Assembly: GCF_028009165.1 (NCBI RefSeq)
Contig: NC_079242.1
Span: forward strand, 2,790,001-2,854,000
Reading direction: 5' to 3'
Origin: Akanthomyces muscarius
Taxonomy: Eukaryota > Ascomycota > Sordariomycetes > Hypocreales > Cordycipitaceae
DNA: 64,000 nucleotides
Shown here: piece after piece, positions 7,295 through 19,308 of the stretch
How the letters are laid out: each line of letters opens with the position of its first letter
How positions within the stretch are numbered: position 1 is the first letter of the stretch
Made by a program: the position numbers and the translations under genes
Notes under the pieces: generated by a model
Database searches by the model: none
Told to the model about the DNA's origin: nothing
The model's input: the letters and a program-made list of their open reading frames with translations, nothing else

Positions 7295-10266
7295 GATAGC
7301 GGGCAGGTGTAAGAGAAGTGTAGTGGTGTGTAAATGCGATGGATCAGGGACAATGGACAGCCAAATGCGATGGATTGGCTGCGTAGGAGGGGAAGAAATG
7401 TGTCAAAGAGATGAAGAGTGCCGTTGCAATGACTAGATGCTGTCTAGTCGATTGGGGGAGATGGATAGCTCAACAAAAACAAAAACAGTTGATGCGAGCG
7501 CGGGCGGTGGTGATGTACAGAGATGGTAAATTGGCAAAAAAAGTGGCAAGTAGTCGTGATTGAGTTCAATGTACAAGAGGTAGATGGAATCGTTGATTGG
7601 GATGATGAATTGAGATGAAATGGATTGTTGATGGGAAGAAACGTCGAGGTCAAGATGATGATGAAGGTGAGAGGGAGGAGGGGTTGGATGAGGAACTAAT
7701 ATAAGTGAGTCGGCAGAGGGCCCAGAAGCATGGCGAGCGCAGCGCCGAGAAGAGGAGAAGGGTCTCTCAGTGGTCCAGAGAGTCCAGAGAGTCGGAGCTG
7801 TCGTCACGCGAGCTTTACTCCAAGGGGAGGGGAGGGGAGGGGAGGGGGTACGATTTTGGGGTGGGCGTGGTAGAAGCCTGCCCAGGAGGAGGAGGAGGGG
7901 TCGGTCGATGGAGTCAATCGTTAGTTAGCAGACAGCAGTGCTACGGTGAGGCGCCGATGGTTGACAAGTACGCAGTACGCTGGTGGCTGGTGGCTGGTTG
8001 GCTGTGCATGCATGTAACTAGCTGCACGCCGAATTAACTGACCATTTGGCCGTGGAATCCGGAAAGGAGGTAACTAGGTACCTGTCTCTGCGGTGACGAT
8101 GCCACGGCTCGTCCAAGTCGCCCATCGCGTGACCCGACGCAACAAGCACCTGCTTCACCAAACGGATACATCCCAGCCAGACAAAAAAAGAGGGGTCGCC
8201 CGCCCAACCCTTGTGCTTCGAGAATCAACTGGAATGACGCGTATTTTCTCCCTGGTGAACCGTCATGAAGCAATTGCCCAAGTGATTCCATCGGCAATCG
8301 GAGGTTTTTTTCCCTTCCTCTTCTCGCCCATTTCAATTGATTCGAAGCCGACGAGCAGTCTACTCATCCGACTCCCCCTGTACCGGCGCAGGGCAAGTGG
8401 ACGCCGCCAGGCTGTTTCCGGCAGCGCACTATTTTGCGGGGGTGGACACTCTTGTCGTAGAAACAGCGGGGACGACGGCGCTGTCCGTCGTCGTCGCACA
8501 GTGTTGATTGAGTGACCATCACGCGCAGGACGGCCGGCGCTGGTGACGCAGTGCATGGACCAAGCCTGCGTCACGACGGGCGTGGTGATGTTTTTGATTC
8601 TGCCGCTACTTCAATTCAACAAAGGAGACAAAGAACAGACAACGTGTAATCTCGCTGGCACGCATCGACACCCGCTGGCCTCAATCAAGAACCAGACTCG
8701 ACTCATGCACCCACCGCCTTGCAGTGGATATTCAGCCCGTCTACACCGTCCGCACAGCACAGCACACCGTCCCCATGCAGGGACGCACAGTGGACCACGA
8801 CGCCTGCAAACGCAGCATCACCGACTCCGGAGCTCTCCATCGTTTGTCGCCTTCACTTGTCCGTCGATTCCGTCATTATACCTGCCCAGCTTGCAACAAG
8901 GTACTGTATACTCTATCGTCACAACACTGCAAGATATAATTTCGTACTATTTTGCTCTTCCTTCCCTCTCCATCCACCTTGAATAGGCACGCCCCGCTAG
9001 ACTAGCTTTCGCCATCGTGGCACCACTACGTCAAGCAGTCTGACGTGAGTCTGGACGGCCGATGTCGCCATCAACCAGCAAACAGCCCAAGTTACAGTCC
9101 CAACATACGTACTTGTCCAACTCGTAACCAGCACGCGCTGGCATCCAATTGATTCTTAAAAGTGACACTCAACGTACCCCGTCTTGTCGTTCTGCGAGGT
9201 GCGCAACGCCATCTCGCAAAACGCCATTGCTTGGCTCATCGGATCTGTCCATCACGACACCATCTACAGCCCTTTTACCATTGCCTCATCAACCACAATT
9301 CTCCGACTCTATACACGTTTTCGCTCCTCCGCTTCAGCACCGCTTCACTGCCCATCGCGAGCCGAATTTCGACACAGGCCACCGTCTCCTCTTTCTCTGC
9401 CTTGGCTGCCCCCTCTGCGAGTCATCGCCCGCGTGACACTCTTGTCCCCCAACACGTATCCTCCCCAGCTCCTCGCCTCGGGGAATATTCTAGAGCAAAT
9501 AACAGAGCCAAGCCTCAGCACCAGCAACACACCCCTCCCCTCCACCCCTCATTCGCAGTCCCTGCAGCCTCACAAACTCACTCCGTCTCCGGTTGCGCGA
9601 CCAACGCCCACCAAATACATGCCCGCATGATCGCGAGACCCCGCCTGCAGACAAAGAGAGCCGCCGCCCGCGACTCCCGATCTGCCTAGGCTCTGATCCA
9701 CTCCCACCCAGGGAATGGCCCTGGATTTCTGCAGAGAAAAACCCGCTCTCGCACCTAATCAAGTGCTGAGCTGTTTCAACGTAAATAGTTGGGGTGCCGC
9801 TTCACCCCTCATGCACGTCGGCGACTGCGGCGTTACGACTGCAGTCAACCTCGACATCCGCATCTCGGATTCATTTGCGTTCAACGACGGCCCTCCGAGG
9901 CAATGCCATGGCCGCGCCGATAATCTCTCCCCCTTAGTTTCAAATAACCCATTAGTTCGTGGCACCCACCAGACGTACAAAGGCACCTGGTCCAGCAAGT
10001 TTAGTATCATTGGTTGCATGACAACGCCTGTAATCCCGCTCTGCTCGACATGTTTTCAGCGCTCAATTTCATCTATTTATTTGCTTTTCTCGGTGAATGC
10101 TCTCGCTCCTGCGCCCGGCGCCCAGCTGTGCCAGCTGACGCCTCAAATAGTACCAGAAATAAAACTTGAAAAGAAATGGTTTGTAATATAACAATAAAAT
10201 GCCACTCTCTTTCCCCCCCCTCTCCTCCCATCTATCCCTTTTTTACAGACTTTTCTTGACCACTCC
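7295..10266. other. 3-kb gene-free stretch upstream of the STF2-like gene
   Basis: No supported protein gene. Contents: 5' leader and promoter of the STF2-like gene (minus strand, to about 7.9 kb) with the AGGGG array; then from about 8.6 to 9.7 kb pyrimidine-rich plus-strand sequence with two intron-like segments, 8901-8986 and 9045-9097, which may mark a spliced non-coding transcript or leader. Plus-strand frames at 9162-9689 and 9184-9630 are Ser/Pro/Leu-rich, as expected of translated CT-rich DNA, and overlap each other, so they were not called. Confidence 0.4.
7823..7848 (+). promoter_or_regulatory. Five tandem AGGGG boxes (STRE-like, G-quadruplex-capable)
   Basis: AGGGG is repeated five times in direct tandem about 530-555 bases upstream of the split STF2-like start. 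AGGGG/CCCCT is the core stress-response element bound by Msn2/4-type zinc fingers (established in yeast). The run of five G-tracts separated by single A could also form a G-quadruplex. A role for this gene is inference. Confidence 0.5.
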
Positions 10267-13200
10267 TCATCTTGACCCCATTCTCGAAAACTCATTTTGG
10301 TACCGCAGCTTAAAGCCATTGCACAGAGCACGCATATCAGGGTACTGATATCCCTTGAGCTCAAAGCCTTGCGGAATCACCCGAATAGGGACGCCAATCA
10401 CAGTCCCTGTCCGGCTGGCCTTGAAGCACAGCCAGAAATATCCTGGGTGCTTCGTGTCAATGCAGAATGCATACGCTGATCGGTTGGGGTTTGCGTCAAT
10501 GTACGTAGTGAGCCATTTTTCTGTTCATCGTTAGCTTGTCATCCTCTCTCCCCTGTCAAGGAGCCAGCAAGCGGCACTTACCAGTCTCGTTACGTGATCG
10601 GTTCTGATACTTGTCGTGACGCATCATCTCGTCCACCTTGCGCGCCATAGCCTTGACGTGGTCCACAATCAACTCGTCCAGATCGCTATACGTATATTTC
10701 CCGCCAATTCGTAACAGTTTGCCCACCGAAAATTCATTTTCCTTTTGCATCTCCAATACATCAAGGTGCTGGTACACATTGTCCGCAACCTTCCACGTAA
10801 TCGCCAGATGGTCGTTTCCTTTTGATGACGGCCGGATAATAACTTCGCCAGGTGCTTGTGATCCGAGAAACTCCTCCGCCTGCAGACCGTTGTACGGCTT
10901 GAAATTCGGGTGCTTGACAACACGTTGCGCGCGGCCGGTAGACTTGTCTTTCTCTTTGAGCTCCTCCTTGTCCGCGGCTTCTTGCGCGTAGTCCCAGCCG
11001 TCGCGCCCATGATTGATCGGTCGCTTGTAGGGAATCCGGAGAGAATCCTCTCGCATCGAAAGCTTGGCAGAGAACGCCTTGTAGTCCATTTCCAAGATCT
11101 TGGCCCGCGCTGTCTGGCCCACACTGAGCACGTCCTTGACCGAAGGTCGACTAGTCACTTCGTGAGCCTCCGCGCGACCCTCGATGCCACAGTCGAGCTT
11201 AGCAATGGCAAAGTCGTCTCTGGCCACGCGGATGTTGACGGGTACAATCATGCCCTCGCAAAGCGTATGCTTGGTCTCGCCAGTGAAAATGGTAAAGATC
11301 TCTGAAGTCGTCATCGGCGCAAAGCTTCTACGCAGCTCTTCGTACTCCGCCTGCAGTTCGGCACTGATGGCCTCCAGAGTGGCGCGCTTTCGCTGGTTAA
11401 AGTTGCGCAGCAGCTGATCCGCATACTCGTCTAGAACCAGCTCATTGACTCTCTCTTGCTCGCCCTGCTTGAACAGCTTGCGCACAATTGCGCCCGGGCC
11501 ATTTTCGTCAATCTCAGCTTTGACATCTTCTTCATCGAGTTCCAGCGCGTCTGCGGCCATCTTGCGACCGAGTTCATAGTCTTCAGGATGGACACGAGTA
11601 TTGTCCAGGGGGTCCGAGGCAGGATTCGTAGCGTCGTAATCAATGTACAGAAAACTGGCGCAGTTGTTCCACACACGAGGGCCAACAACAGGAAGCTTTC
11701 GGCTCTCGGGGTCACCCACAAGCTCCTCTCTTGTGTTCACCGAGCCACCGTTGGCATTGATGGCCTTCATGACGCTGGTGGCCTTGCGGGGCCCCAGACC
11801 AGCGATGAATGGGAGCAGGTTCGCTGTGTACGTGTCGGCCATAGCATCATTGATATTGACGCCAACCATGTTGACTGTGTCCACCATGGCAGATTCAAGG
11901 TACTTGGCGACCTTGTCCTGCGGCAGCAGTTGCTGGCAAGGGTGGAAGGAGAGCGAGGCCACATCTTTGCCCAGCGCAGCATATTCCTTCATCGGGTTCT
12001 GCATGTAGCGAGCCAGGGCGACACAGTATCTGGTGACAGGGTTGAGCGAAGGGTGCTCGGCAATGGCGCGAGGGCTGTCCTTGTACAACCTGGCTACCTC
12101 GTCATCCACAATCATAACCTCCAGTTGCTCGGTTCGGTAGTCGTTGGTCTCGGGGTCCTCGAATTCTGGTCCCATAAGAGCCTTCTCGCTTACCAGGCTC
12201 TCGAGGTCGCGAACTAATTTGTGCGTGTCACAGGACCAACCGCTGACGGCAATGACGTCCGGTCGACGGCGGTTGACCAGCTCGACAAAAGCCTCGCGCT
12301 GGCTCTCATCACGTCCCAGGTTACCAAACTTGCCCTGCTCCAGCACACGGCCGTCTTCAGGAACCCAGGCCCAGCATACAGGATCACGCGCGGGGTCGCC
12401 CATGCCGTTGGAGAGCGCGAGGACGCGCGGAGTAGTTCCCAAAATCATACCCTTGGGCTTGTATGGCGCTTGATCCAGCTTTCTGTAGTAGTCTTGGCGA
12501 ATCATCTTGAGCACTTCGTCCTGGCAGAACGTGCGGATGACTTCCTTGATGTTCTTGCCTATGGCCTTTTCAAGCTTAGGATAGGCTGTATCCAGGACTT
12601 TCTTGCGCTCCTCTCGCCATTGCTCTGCACGGTCACTGAAATTTTCCGACTCAAACTCTTGGTACAACTGCTTGCGGAAATCGTAGTGAGGAGGCATGAC
12701 AAGCTTGATTTCGATTAGGCCCTCCTCCTCGGCTCGCATCATCTTGAGAAAAATTTCGGGTTGGTGCACAAGGTCGGCGATTGTTTGGTTCTGAAGGTAC
12801 TTGATCTCGTAGTACGGATGAGTATCATCAATCTTCCGGAGACCCTTGTCCGTGCGGCGACAGCTTATCTCAGCAGCTTGGTAGTATGAGCTGCGGAAAT
12901 ATTTTTTCATGCGAGGGCTGGCGCAGAGTTCCTCGGCATACATTTGTCTCGCTGCGCCAATGACCTGGTCTCCAGTGCTGAAGTTGTCGTCGATCAGACT
13001 GTCAGCAAGATCCATGGGGTATTGCGAGTCATCATCGGGGCTGATCTTTTTGCCCTGGCGGAGAGCATTCTTCGCCAGTTGGTCGGCTGAGATACCATAT
13101 GCCTTGACAAAGTAGTAGGCCTTGCCATTGCGCACGCGATCCAAAAGACTGCTCTTGGAGCCAGGCTTCTTCATCTGAGCATTGTTGCCAGCCATGACGG

Positions 13201-14665
13201 CCAAATCCTTGAGCTTGGGGCCGTACTGGAAATGGAGATAGTCCTGCAGATCCTGCAGCTCCTCCATGGTCGCGGCGTCCACCATCATATCTTCGACCAT
13301 TTGATCCTCAACCTCGACCGTCTTGAGATTTTCGACCGCTTTTTCTAGCGCATTCTTCTTCTCGATGAACGATCGGAACTTGATGTCGAGTTCGAGGATT
13401 CGCCAAAGGTCGTCCTGATTTAGGAGCTTGTCGGACTGGATAGAATAATCGGGGCCATCCGGGTCGTCGTGAGTTGACTTGCGGATCTTCTTGGAGTGGA
13501 GCAAATAGTCCTTGCGATGCTGGAAAACAAAAGGGACTTCGACCTCATCAACGACGAAGAACTCGAGAACCTTGCCGACTGCTTTGCCGAAAGCCCCAAA
13601 CAAGTCTTGTGACAAGCCCTTCTTGGGCCAGAGTTGGTCGCTGATCCACTTGGCCTCGTCGCGGAATTGCTCAGCTGTGAGTTGAAGATTCTTAAACGGC
13701 TTGCGATCCAGCTGGAATCTCTCGGGCTCGTCTGTAAAGCGGATGAGGTTGTCTTCGTCGGTGAGGAGCTTCTCCTTGAGCTGTGATGGCTCAAAGACAT
13801 CCTTTAGCTCGATTCCCTGCTCATCTCGTTCGCGCTCCTCCTCTTCGTCCTCCATCTGAAGAGCCCAGTCGTAGTCCTCGCCATTGCCAAAGATGGCTTC
13901 CATGTCGTCCAGGGCTTCCTTGTCCAATCCTGTAGTGTCAACAATGCCAGACACGCCGCGGTCTTTGTTGCGGGCGACCTCGACATCCTCCTGGGCGCGC
14001 TCGCGCTCGTCATCGTCTTCGGGGTAATCGTCTTCGATGAAGTCGTCAAACTCGTCGGCTTGGGCGCGGAAATTGGATCTGTATCCTCTCTGATCACCAG
14101 CTTCGTCATCTTCATCGTTAAAGATGTCTTCTAGGCCGCCAGCTTTGCTCGGTTCGCCGCCATCGCCACGGTGTCCACGCTTTAAGCGCTTGAACTTGGA
14201 CTGCATCGCGTTAGCGCACTGCCGAGATGAGGCGAGGGAAATCTCCTTACCTGCGACTGCGACTTTGGCTGTTCGCCATACTGCTCTCCCACGAGATCGT
14301 AGTCATCCTCGTCCAATTGTTCTTCTTGTTCGCGATCGCGATGCTCGCGCTTTCTCTTAACATGTCGCTCTTCGTCGTTGCCGCCTTCACCCTCTCCGTC
14401 TTCTTCGTCTTCATCTTCGACAATGAAGCCTTCGCGAATCTAGAAATCCATCCATGTTAGCATGTGTCATAGCATGGGCTCACTGCACACAAACCTTGCG
14501 CGCCTCCTCCTCGTCATCGTCGTCTTCCTCTTCCTCGGAGGAATCGTCGAAATCCTGAGGTCGGTTGCTTTTGCGCTGGCCGCCGGTTTCTTCGTCAAAA
14601 GACTCGTCATCCTCGTCGTCGAGCTCTGCCTCGGCAGATATCAGATCGCGCATGCTGGTGCTCAT
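10267..14665 (-). CDS. SPT6: Transcription elongation factor SPT6
   Basis: 1410 aa in four exons: 14665-14495, 14439-14251, 14200-10582, 10520-10267. Introns of 55, 50 and 61 bases have GTTTGT, GTAAGG and GTAAGT donors and TAG/CAG ends; all phases close. The N-terminus is strongly acidic (Asp/Glu runs), then basic (KSNRPQ, KRKREH), as in histone-binding SPT6. The body has the Tex-like core: helix-turn-helix, a YqgF/RNase H-like domain around 710-800 ([21 protein letters not shown]), HhH ([10 protein letters not shown]), and an S1 domain around 1120-1195. A C-terminal tandem SH2 (about 1230 to the end, with GEVIIRPSS) is completed only by the last exon. SPT6 is a nuclear histone chaperone travelling with RNA polymerase II, whose phosphorylated linker the tandem SH2 binds. 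The length matches other filamentous fungi. It lies in the same direction as the STF2-like gene, 3 kb away. Confidence 0.97.
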
Positions 14666-16308
14666 CTTGAAAGTCGGTGCTTGCTGCCTAGGGGTGTTGC
14701 TGGTTGCTCTGGCGCGGTCCGCAAGAGATGCTCAATTGGAGAGAGCACAATCCAGATGCAGACCAGGAGGAACGAGGCAGGATTTGATGGGAACCCCTGA
14801 GTATTCCCTGCAGATATCAAGATGGCGCGCGATCTCCTCCGTGCCGCTTACAATTTTTTTCGACGGTGGTTGTTGCAGCTACCGGTGCTCGTGTCGCGAC
14901 TGAATGCAAGGGTGATGGCTGGCTGGAAATATTCATGTTCCGGGGCAGATGCTTACGTAAGGGAGAAGGAGCTGGACGTCGTCAGCCGCTTCGTCAAGAT
15001 TTGGCAACGGGTAAAAATATATGGTGATGCCGTCGAGATTAGAATCCAAGATGATCTTGTGCTAATTTGAATGCATTTCTGGTTCGTGGCGGCGCTCTCT
15101 GCCACGCTTCACTGCAAATACTGGTATGATGCTCTGATGTACCAGTAAGACGTAGCTGCCCATGTAGCATTAACGCGCATTAACTTGGGAAAGTTTGCTG
15201 GTAATTTCGGCTGCCAAATACGGGTTAGGCTTGTGTTCTGGAAAGCGAAATGTTTGTTCTAGTGTGACAGCCTTACCGGATACTACTATGCTTCTCATTG
15301 AACGCCTCATTTTACGCTTTGGCACGGACAGACACCAATGGAAAAAGGAATCTCCCTAGGCGCCTAGTTTCCGATCATCTAGTCTGCCGGACGTTACAGC
15401 CATGACAAAGGACCAGTGTCAATAAAGCTGCCATTTACCAGGAAATGATATTGCCAGGCACATGACAATGCTATGCGCAAAGCACTCTGTAACACCAAAG
15501 ACGGCTGCAACACGGGACAGCCAGTAACAGTCCACAGCTGCATCTGGCATGGGTCAGTGGCTGGCCACCACTACAGCTGCCCCTGGAGAAGTGGTGGTGG
15601 GCACAATGTTAGGGCGGATCTGGCGTGCCGCTCGAGCCCCTTAGCGTCCCCCGCTCTTGGGCTTGGCCTGGGGGGTTTGCACCGTTTGGGCGGTTAATCC
15701 GCTGTAGGGACCTCGTGCATTCACCTGCTCGGGTGCTCGTTCAGGCCTCTTTTGGGCCCTCTTCAGCGCTGCAGCCACTGTAAATACCTGGAGATCACGT
15801 TATCGCTGCGCTGCACCACCGCTGCACCACCGCTGCCTCTGGCCCCACCACTCTCGACCCTGGCGGCCATCTATCACCACATTGACCTCGCCCATTCGCG
15901 CCGTCCTGCGGCCCAACGGCAAATCATTTCGAGGCATTTACGGCTCGCTGTGATTGACCACCAAGCTACTTCAAGGCTGCGATCCGGTAGGCTGGCTAAC
16001 GTTGCCGACGCAATTTCTCGCCATCTCCTTGTTTACCGTCTCCTTGTCACACTACAAGCGCCTGCTACTCTTCTACCCCACAGCTCAACCCGAGCCTCTG
16101 CTATCCGTTATCCACCTCGACTTCCCCCCAATACCTTCGTCGTGTCCCACGTTTGGCAGGTTTTGTCCTCGACACGGCCGCCGTCTGACTTGAGCTGGCA
16201 GATGAGCCTCCAAATTGTCTGAGCTTTTCTTTTCTTTCTCCTCAACAACATACTCTCTTTTACCTTCTCTACCTCACACAGTCGATCCCCGCGCAAGCCT
16301 CTGTCACC
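14666..16308. other. Divergent promoter region between SPT6 and the MAPKK gene
   Basis: It separates SPT6 (-) from the MAPKK (+). From about 15.7 kb it turns pyrimidine-rich on the plus strand and ends in a CT-rich leader (16217-16280), typical of a long 5' untranslated region. A frame at 15752-16222 lies within this leader and shows no family resemblance. Nothing else is recognised. Confidence 0.5.
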
Positions 16309-17989
16309 ATGGCTGACCCGTTTGCCCCGCGCTCGATGAAGCGCAAAAACGTAAAGGGGCTTGCTCTTACACCGGCCGCACCGAAACCACCTCCTACAGC
16401 CGAGAACCGCCCAGACTACGACGGCGCTGGCGATGGAACGAGCAAAGATGGGCAGCTCGAGATTGGTATTGAGTACAAACTCGACCTGCGACCCGAAGAC
16501 CTCGAAATCGTCAAGGAACTCGGCTCTGGAAACGGCGGCACCGTGAGCAAAGTGAAGCACTTGACCACGGGCACCGTCATGGCTCGCAAAGTATGTTGCT
16601 ACGCATAATTTCAAGATGTTAGCTGACAAATGCTCAGATTATACATGTCGATGCCAAAAAAGAGATGCGCAGGCAGATTATCCGAGAGCTCCAGATCATG
16701 CACAACTGTCACTCGGACTACATTGTCAACTTTTACGGCGCATTCTTGAACAGCAACAACGATGTCATCATGTGCATGGAATATATGGACGTAGGGTGAG
16801 TTTCTGAACCAGAGGACCTTATTTGTGTGCGCTTCTGACCACGTTGCAGCTCCCTGGACCGCGTCTCCAAAGTTTTTGGCCCTGTTCGAGTCGACGTTCT
16901 TGGCAAAATCGCCGAAGCTACTCTTGGTGGCCTCACCTACCTTTATACGAAACACCACATCATGCACCGAGACATCAAGCCGTCCAATATCCTTGTAAAC
17001 TCCCGCGGATCCATCAAGCTCTGTGACTTTGGTGTCTCCGGAGAGCTTATCAATTCGATCGCCGACACCTTTGTTGGTACTTCGACATACATGGCCCCCG
17101 AAAGAATCCAAGGCGAGCGCTACACTGTCAAGTCGGATGTCTGGAGCTTTGGTCTCACAATCATGGAACTTGCTATTGGTAAATTTCCATTTGGTTCCAA
17201 CGAGCTCACGGACGAAGACTGTGCTCCGGCTGGCATCCTCGATTTGCTGCAGCAGATTGTTCACGAGCCGGCCCCGCGGCTACCCAAGAGCGATGCTTTC
17301 CCTAGTATCCTCGAGGATATGATTCAAAAATGTCTTTTCAAGGAACCCGAGAGACGCCCTACACCACAAGATCTCTTCGTAAGTCTACATGCATGTAGCT
17401 ATTGCTATCTGGCTGCTGACAGTTACAGGACCGTGATGCATTTGTGCAAGCCGCCAAAAGAACCCCTGTCGACCTTCGCGAATGGGCTGTTGGCATGATG
17501 GAGCGCGATAATCGCAAGTCTCACCTGGCTCCTCAGCTGTCCCCGTCTACGCAAGACCTCCTTCGGTCAAGCGACTCACCTACGTACAGCAATGGGCCTG
17601 AGGAGAGGACGTCTCCCACACCAACGTCTGGTGAAATCCCCATCGGCGGTGCAGGCATCGTCACCCCGCGCGATTACGCCAACGGCAGTGGCCGGCCCCA
17701 TTCGCGAAATGGATACAACAACGTTAAGCCACCAGTGTCTGCTCACCCTGGGCTGGGCCCTCGCTACGCGTCCGAGTCTGGGCACATTCCCAGTGGCTAT
17801 ACCGACGCAAGGGGCCCTGTCAGTGCCAACGCCGCTACTTTCAGTCTTCCTGTCCGTCCTGCCCCTCCATCGGGACCGCTTCCTCCTGCGCCAGCCCGGC
17901 GAAATACCCCGGACGCTCTGCCACGAGAAAACCGTCGCCAGGCTACATTTGGTCTACCTCCCAACCCAAGCTCTGGATTTGGAGTGTGA
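16309..17989 (+). CDS. STE7: STE7-type MAP kinase kinase
   Basis: 509 aa, exons 16309-16590, 16638-16795, 16850-17378, 17429-17989; three introns of about 50 bases. The N-terminus carries a basic docking site KRKNVKGLAL (11-20), the K/R plus LxL pattern that binds a MAPK. Kinase domain: G-loop GSGNGGTV (72-79), catalytic Lys94 (the last codon of exon 1), HRDIKPSN (186-193), DFGVSGEL from 206, and activation-loop sites Ser216 and Thr220 (NSIADTFVGT), then MAPERIQG. The C-tail is Ser/Pro-rich and unlike the kinase. The MKRKNVKGLALTPAAPK start and GNGGTVSKV loop are typical of the Ste7/Mst7 class acting above the Fus3/Kss1-type MAPK in mating, filamentation and host infection, rather than the Pbs2 or Mkk1 class. 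Cytoplasmic. Confidence 0.95.
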
Positions 17990-18388
17990 TGCGCGCTAGC
18001 CCAGAATAAAAACTCACTTGACTTTATTTACTTTTCTTTTCAATTTGTGCTGTTCAATTTGCATAGGAGATTTGTTGCGATCACAGCTCTATTCTTTTTG
18101 GTCCCTCTAGCATTGTACGGCGCCGCACATATGACGATATCCCTCACGGAGCTCGAGAGAAAACATTGAGCAATAAAGCAAAGGAAGGACAAGAGGGATG
18201 TTGGACTACGCTGCAGCTTTTGTTCTGTCCAGACCTGAGCCACAAGGCAATTATAGATAAAATGCACCGGATTTCTCTTTGCCTTGTAATGCTGCTCTCG
18301 ATTATATCGCACCTGATGCCAGAATATCTTGTCTTGTGAAATGACGTGCTGTGTCTATGCTGGTATTTACACTGTAGATTCTATTGTT
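17990..18388. other. Convergent 3' region, MAPKK and HAD genes
   Basis: About 400 bases between convergent genes. An AATAAA-type signal follows shortly after the MAPKK stop (near 18005). No gene is seen. Confidence 0.5.
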
Positions 18389-19308
18389 CTAGTTGCCAAT
18401 ACTGCGGCCCAGGAAGCCGTTTTCGAGAATCTCCACAAGCTCGTCGAGGCGGCTGATGACAAGATCGGTGTGCGCGTGCTCGGCAAGCTCCTTATTCGCA
18501 TCATTGACCAGCAGGACCGTCGCCGCGCCTGCTGCCCTACCTGCCGTCATGTCGTCGATGGAGTCGCCCACCATGATCAGCCCCGTTGCATCCTCGGCAT
18601 TCTCCTCCTCCTGCTGCTGCCGCAGCAGCGCCCACTGCTTCGAGATGTGCAGAATGCCCGCGGGCGATGGCTTCGGCGGCTGAAAGTCGCGCGTGATGAC
18701 GGGCGCAAAAGTCGTGTACGCGAGGAACTTGCCGAGGAGGTGGTCGACGGGGACGTTGAAGTTGCGCGTGCAGATGGCCTTGGGGACGCCGCGCGCGTCG
18801 AGGTACTGCATGAGGGTGTCGAGGCCCGGCTGCGGCGTCTGCTTGGCCATGGCGGTGCGCTCAATGTTTTGGATGGCGGCGTGCGCGGCGGCCTGCTCCG
18901 CGGCAGGGAGGGAGTTAATGTGGTCGATGATGTCGACGGCCTTGGTGATGCCAAGGACGGCGCGCATCTCGCCAAACATGTAGTTTTGCGGCTCACTAGA
19001 CGAAGAGTTGGTTTTGAGGTCTTTATATGATGCTGCAACATCTTCGTGGCGTATGAAAGAAGCGTGAATGGGTGTGCTGCCGAGGGATGGGCTTACCAGA
19101 GGGTTCCGTCCATGTCAAAGACCACGCCGCGCAGCTTGGGAGCATCAGAAGAGCTTTCGACTTTCAGAGGCGCAAACCGCCTAGCTGAGTTGGAAGCGGC
19201 CATTGTTGCTAGATATCGGCGCATATAGGCGCTTCGCAGGAGAGTGAGCTGGGAGACCTCGAGGGTTGAGCCTTTTATGTAGAATGGCCGTAACACCTGT
19301 GCCGCCAA
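18389..19308 (-). CDS. HAD-superfamily hydrolase (phosphatase-like), possibly mitochondrial
   Basis: 272 aa in two exons, 19308-19097 and 18995-18389. The 100-base intron (GTAAGC...TAG) splits the Cys codon just after the catalytic motif, so splicing gives DMDGTL-CEPQ-NYMFGEMR. Motif I is DxDGT (Asp65 nucleophile, Asp67 acid/base); a Thr-containing TRNF segment is motif II-like; KPSPAGI gives the motif III Lys; VGDSIDDMTAGRAAG is motif IV. The cap is helical, between motifs I and II (subfamily IA). The first 40 residues are Arg/Ser/Leu-rich without acids, resembling a mitochondrial presequence. A second in-frame ATG (19224) would give a shorter form, so dual targeting is possible (inference). 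The substrate cannot be told from sequence. It converges on the MAPKK gene. Confidence 0.9.

Noticed and set aside
7433..7807. 124-codon frame upstream of the STF2-like gene
   Set aside because: Ser/Thr/His/Pro-rich translation of promoter DNA overlapping a second frame; no evidence of a gene.
9162..9689. Overlapping plus-strand frames of 148-175 codons
   Set aside because: Ser/Pro/Leu-rich translations in three overlapping frames of CT-rich DNA, no motif, no start context; they look like leader or non-coding sequence.
9715..10191. 158-codon plus-strand frame ending before the SPT6 3' end
   Set aside because: No family features, mixed composition, no intron-exon logic.
11456..12217. Long open frames antisense to SPT6, Dpb2, isocitrate lyase and the methyltransferase
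   Set aside because: Mirror frames of real exons in GC-rich DNA; the sense strand is clearly the gene in every case.
15752..16222. 156-codon frame upstream of the MAPKK
   Set aside because: Lies in the pyrimidine-rich leader of the MAPKK; not protein-like.
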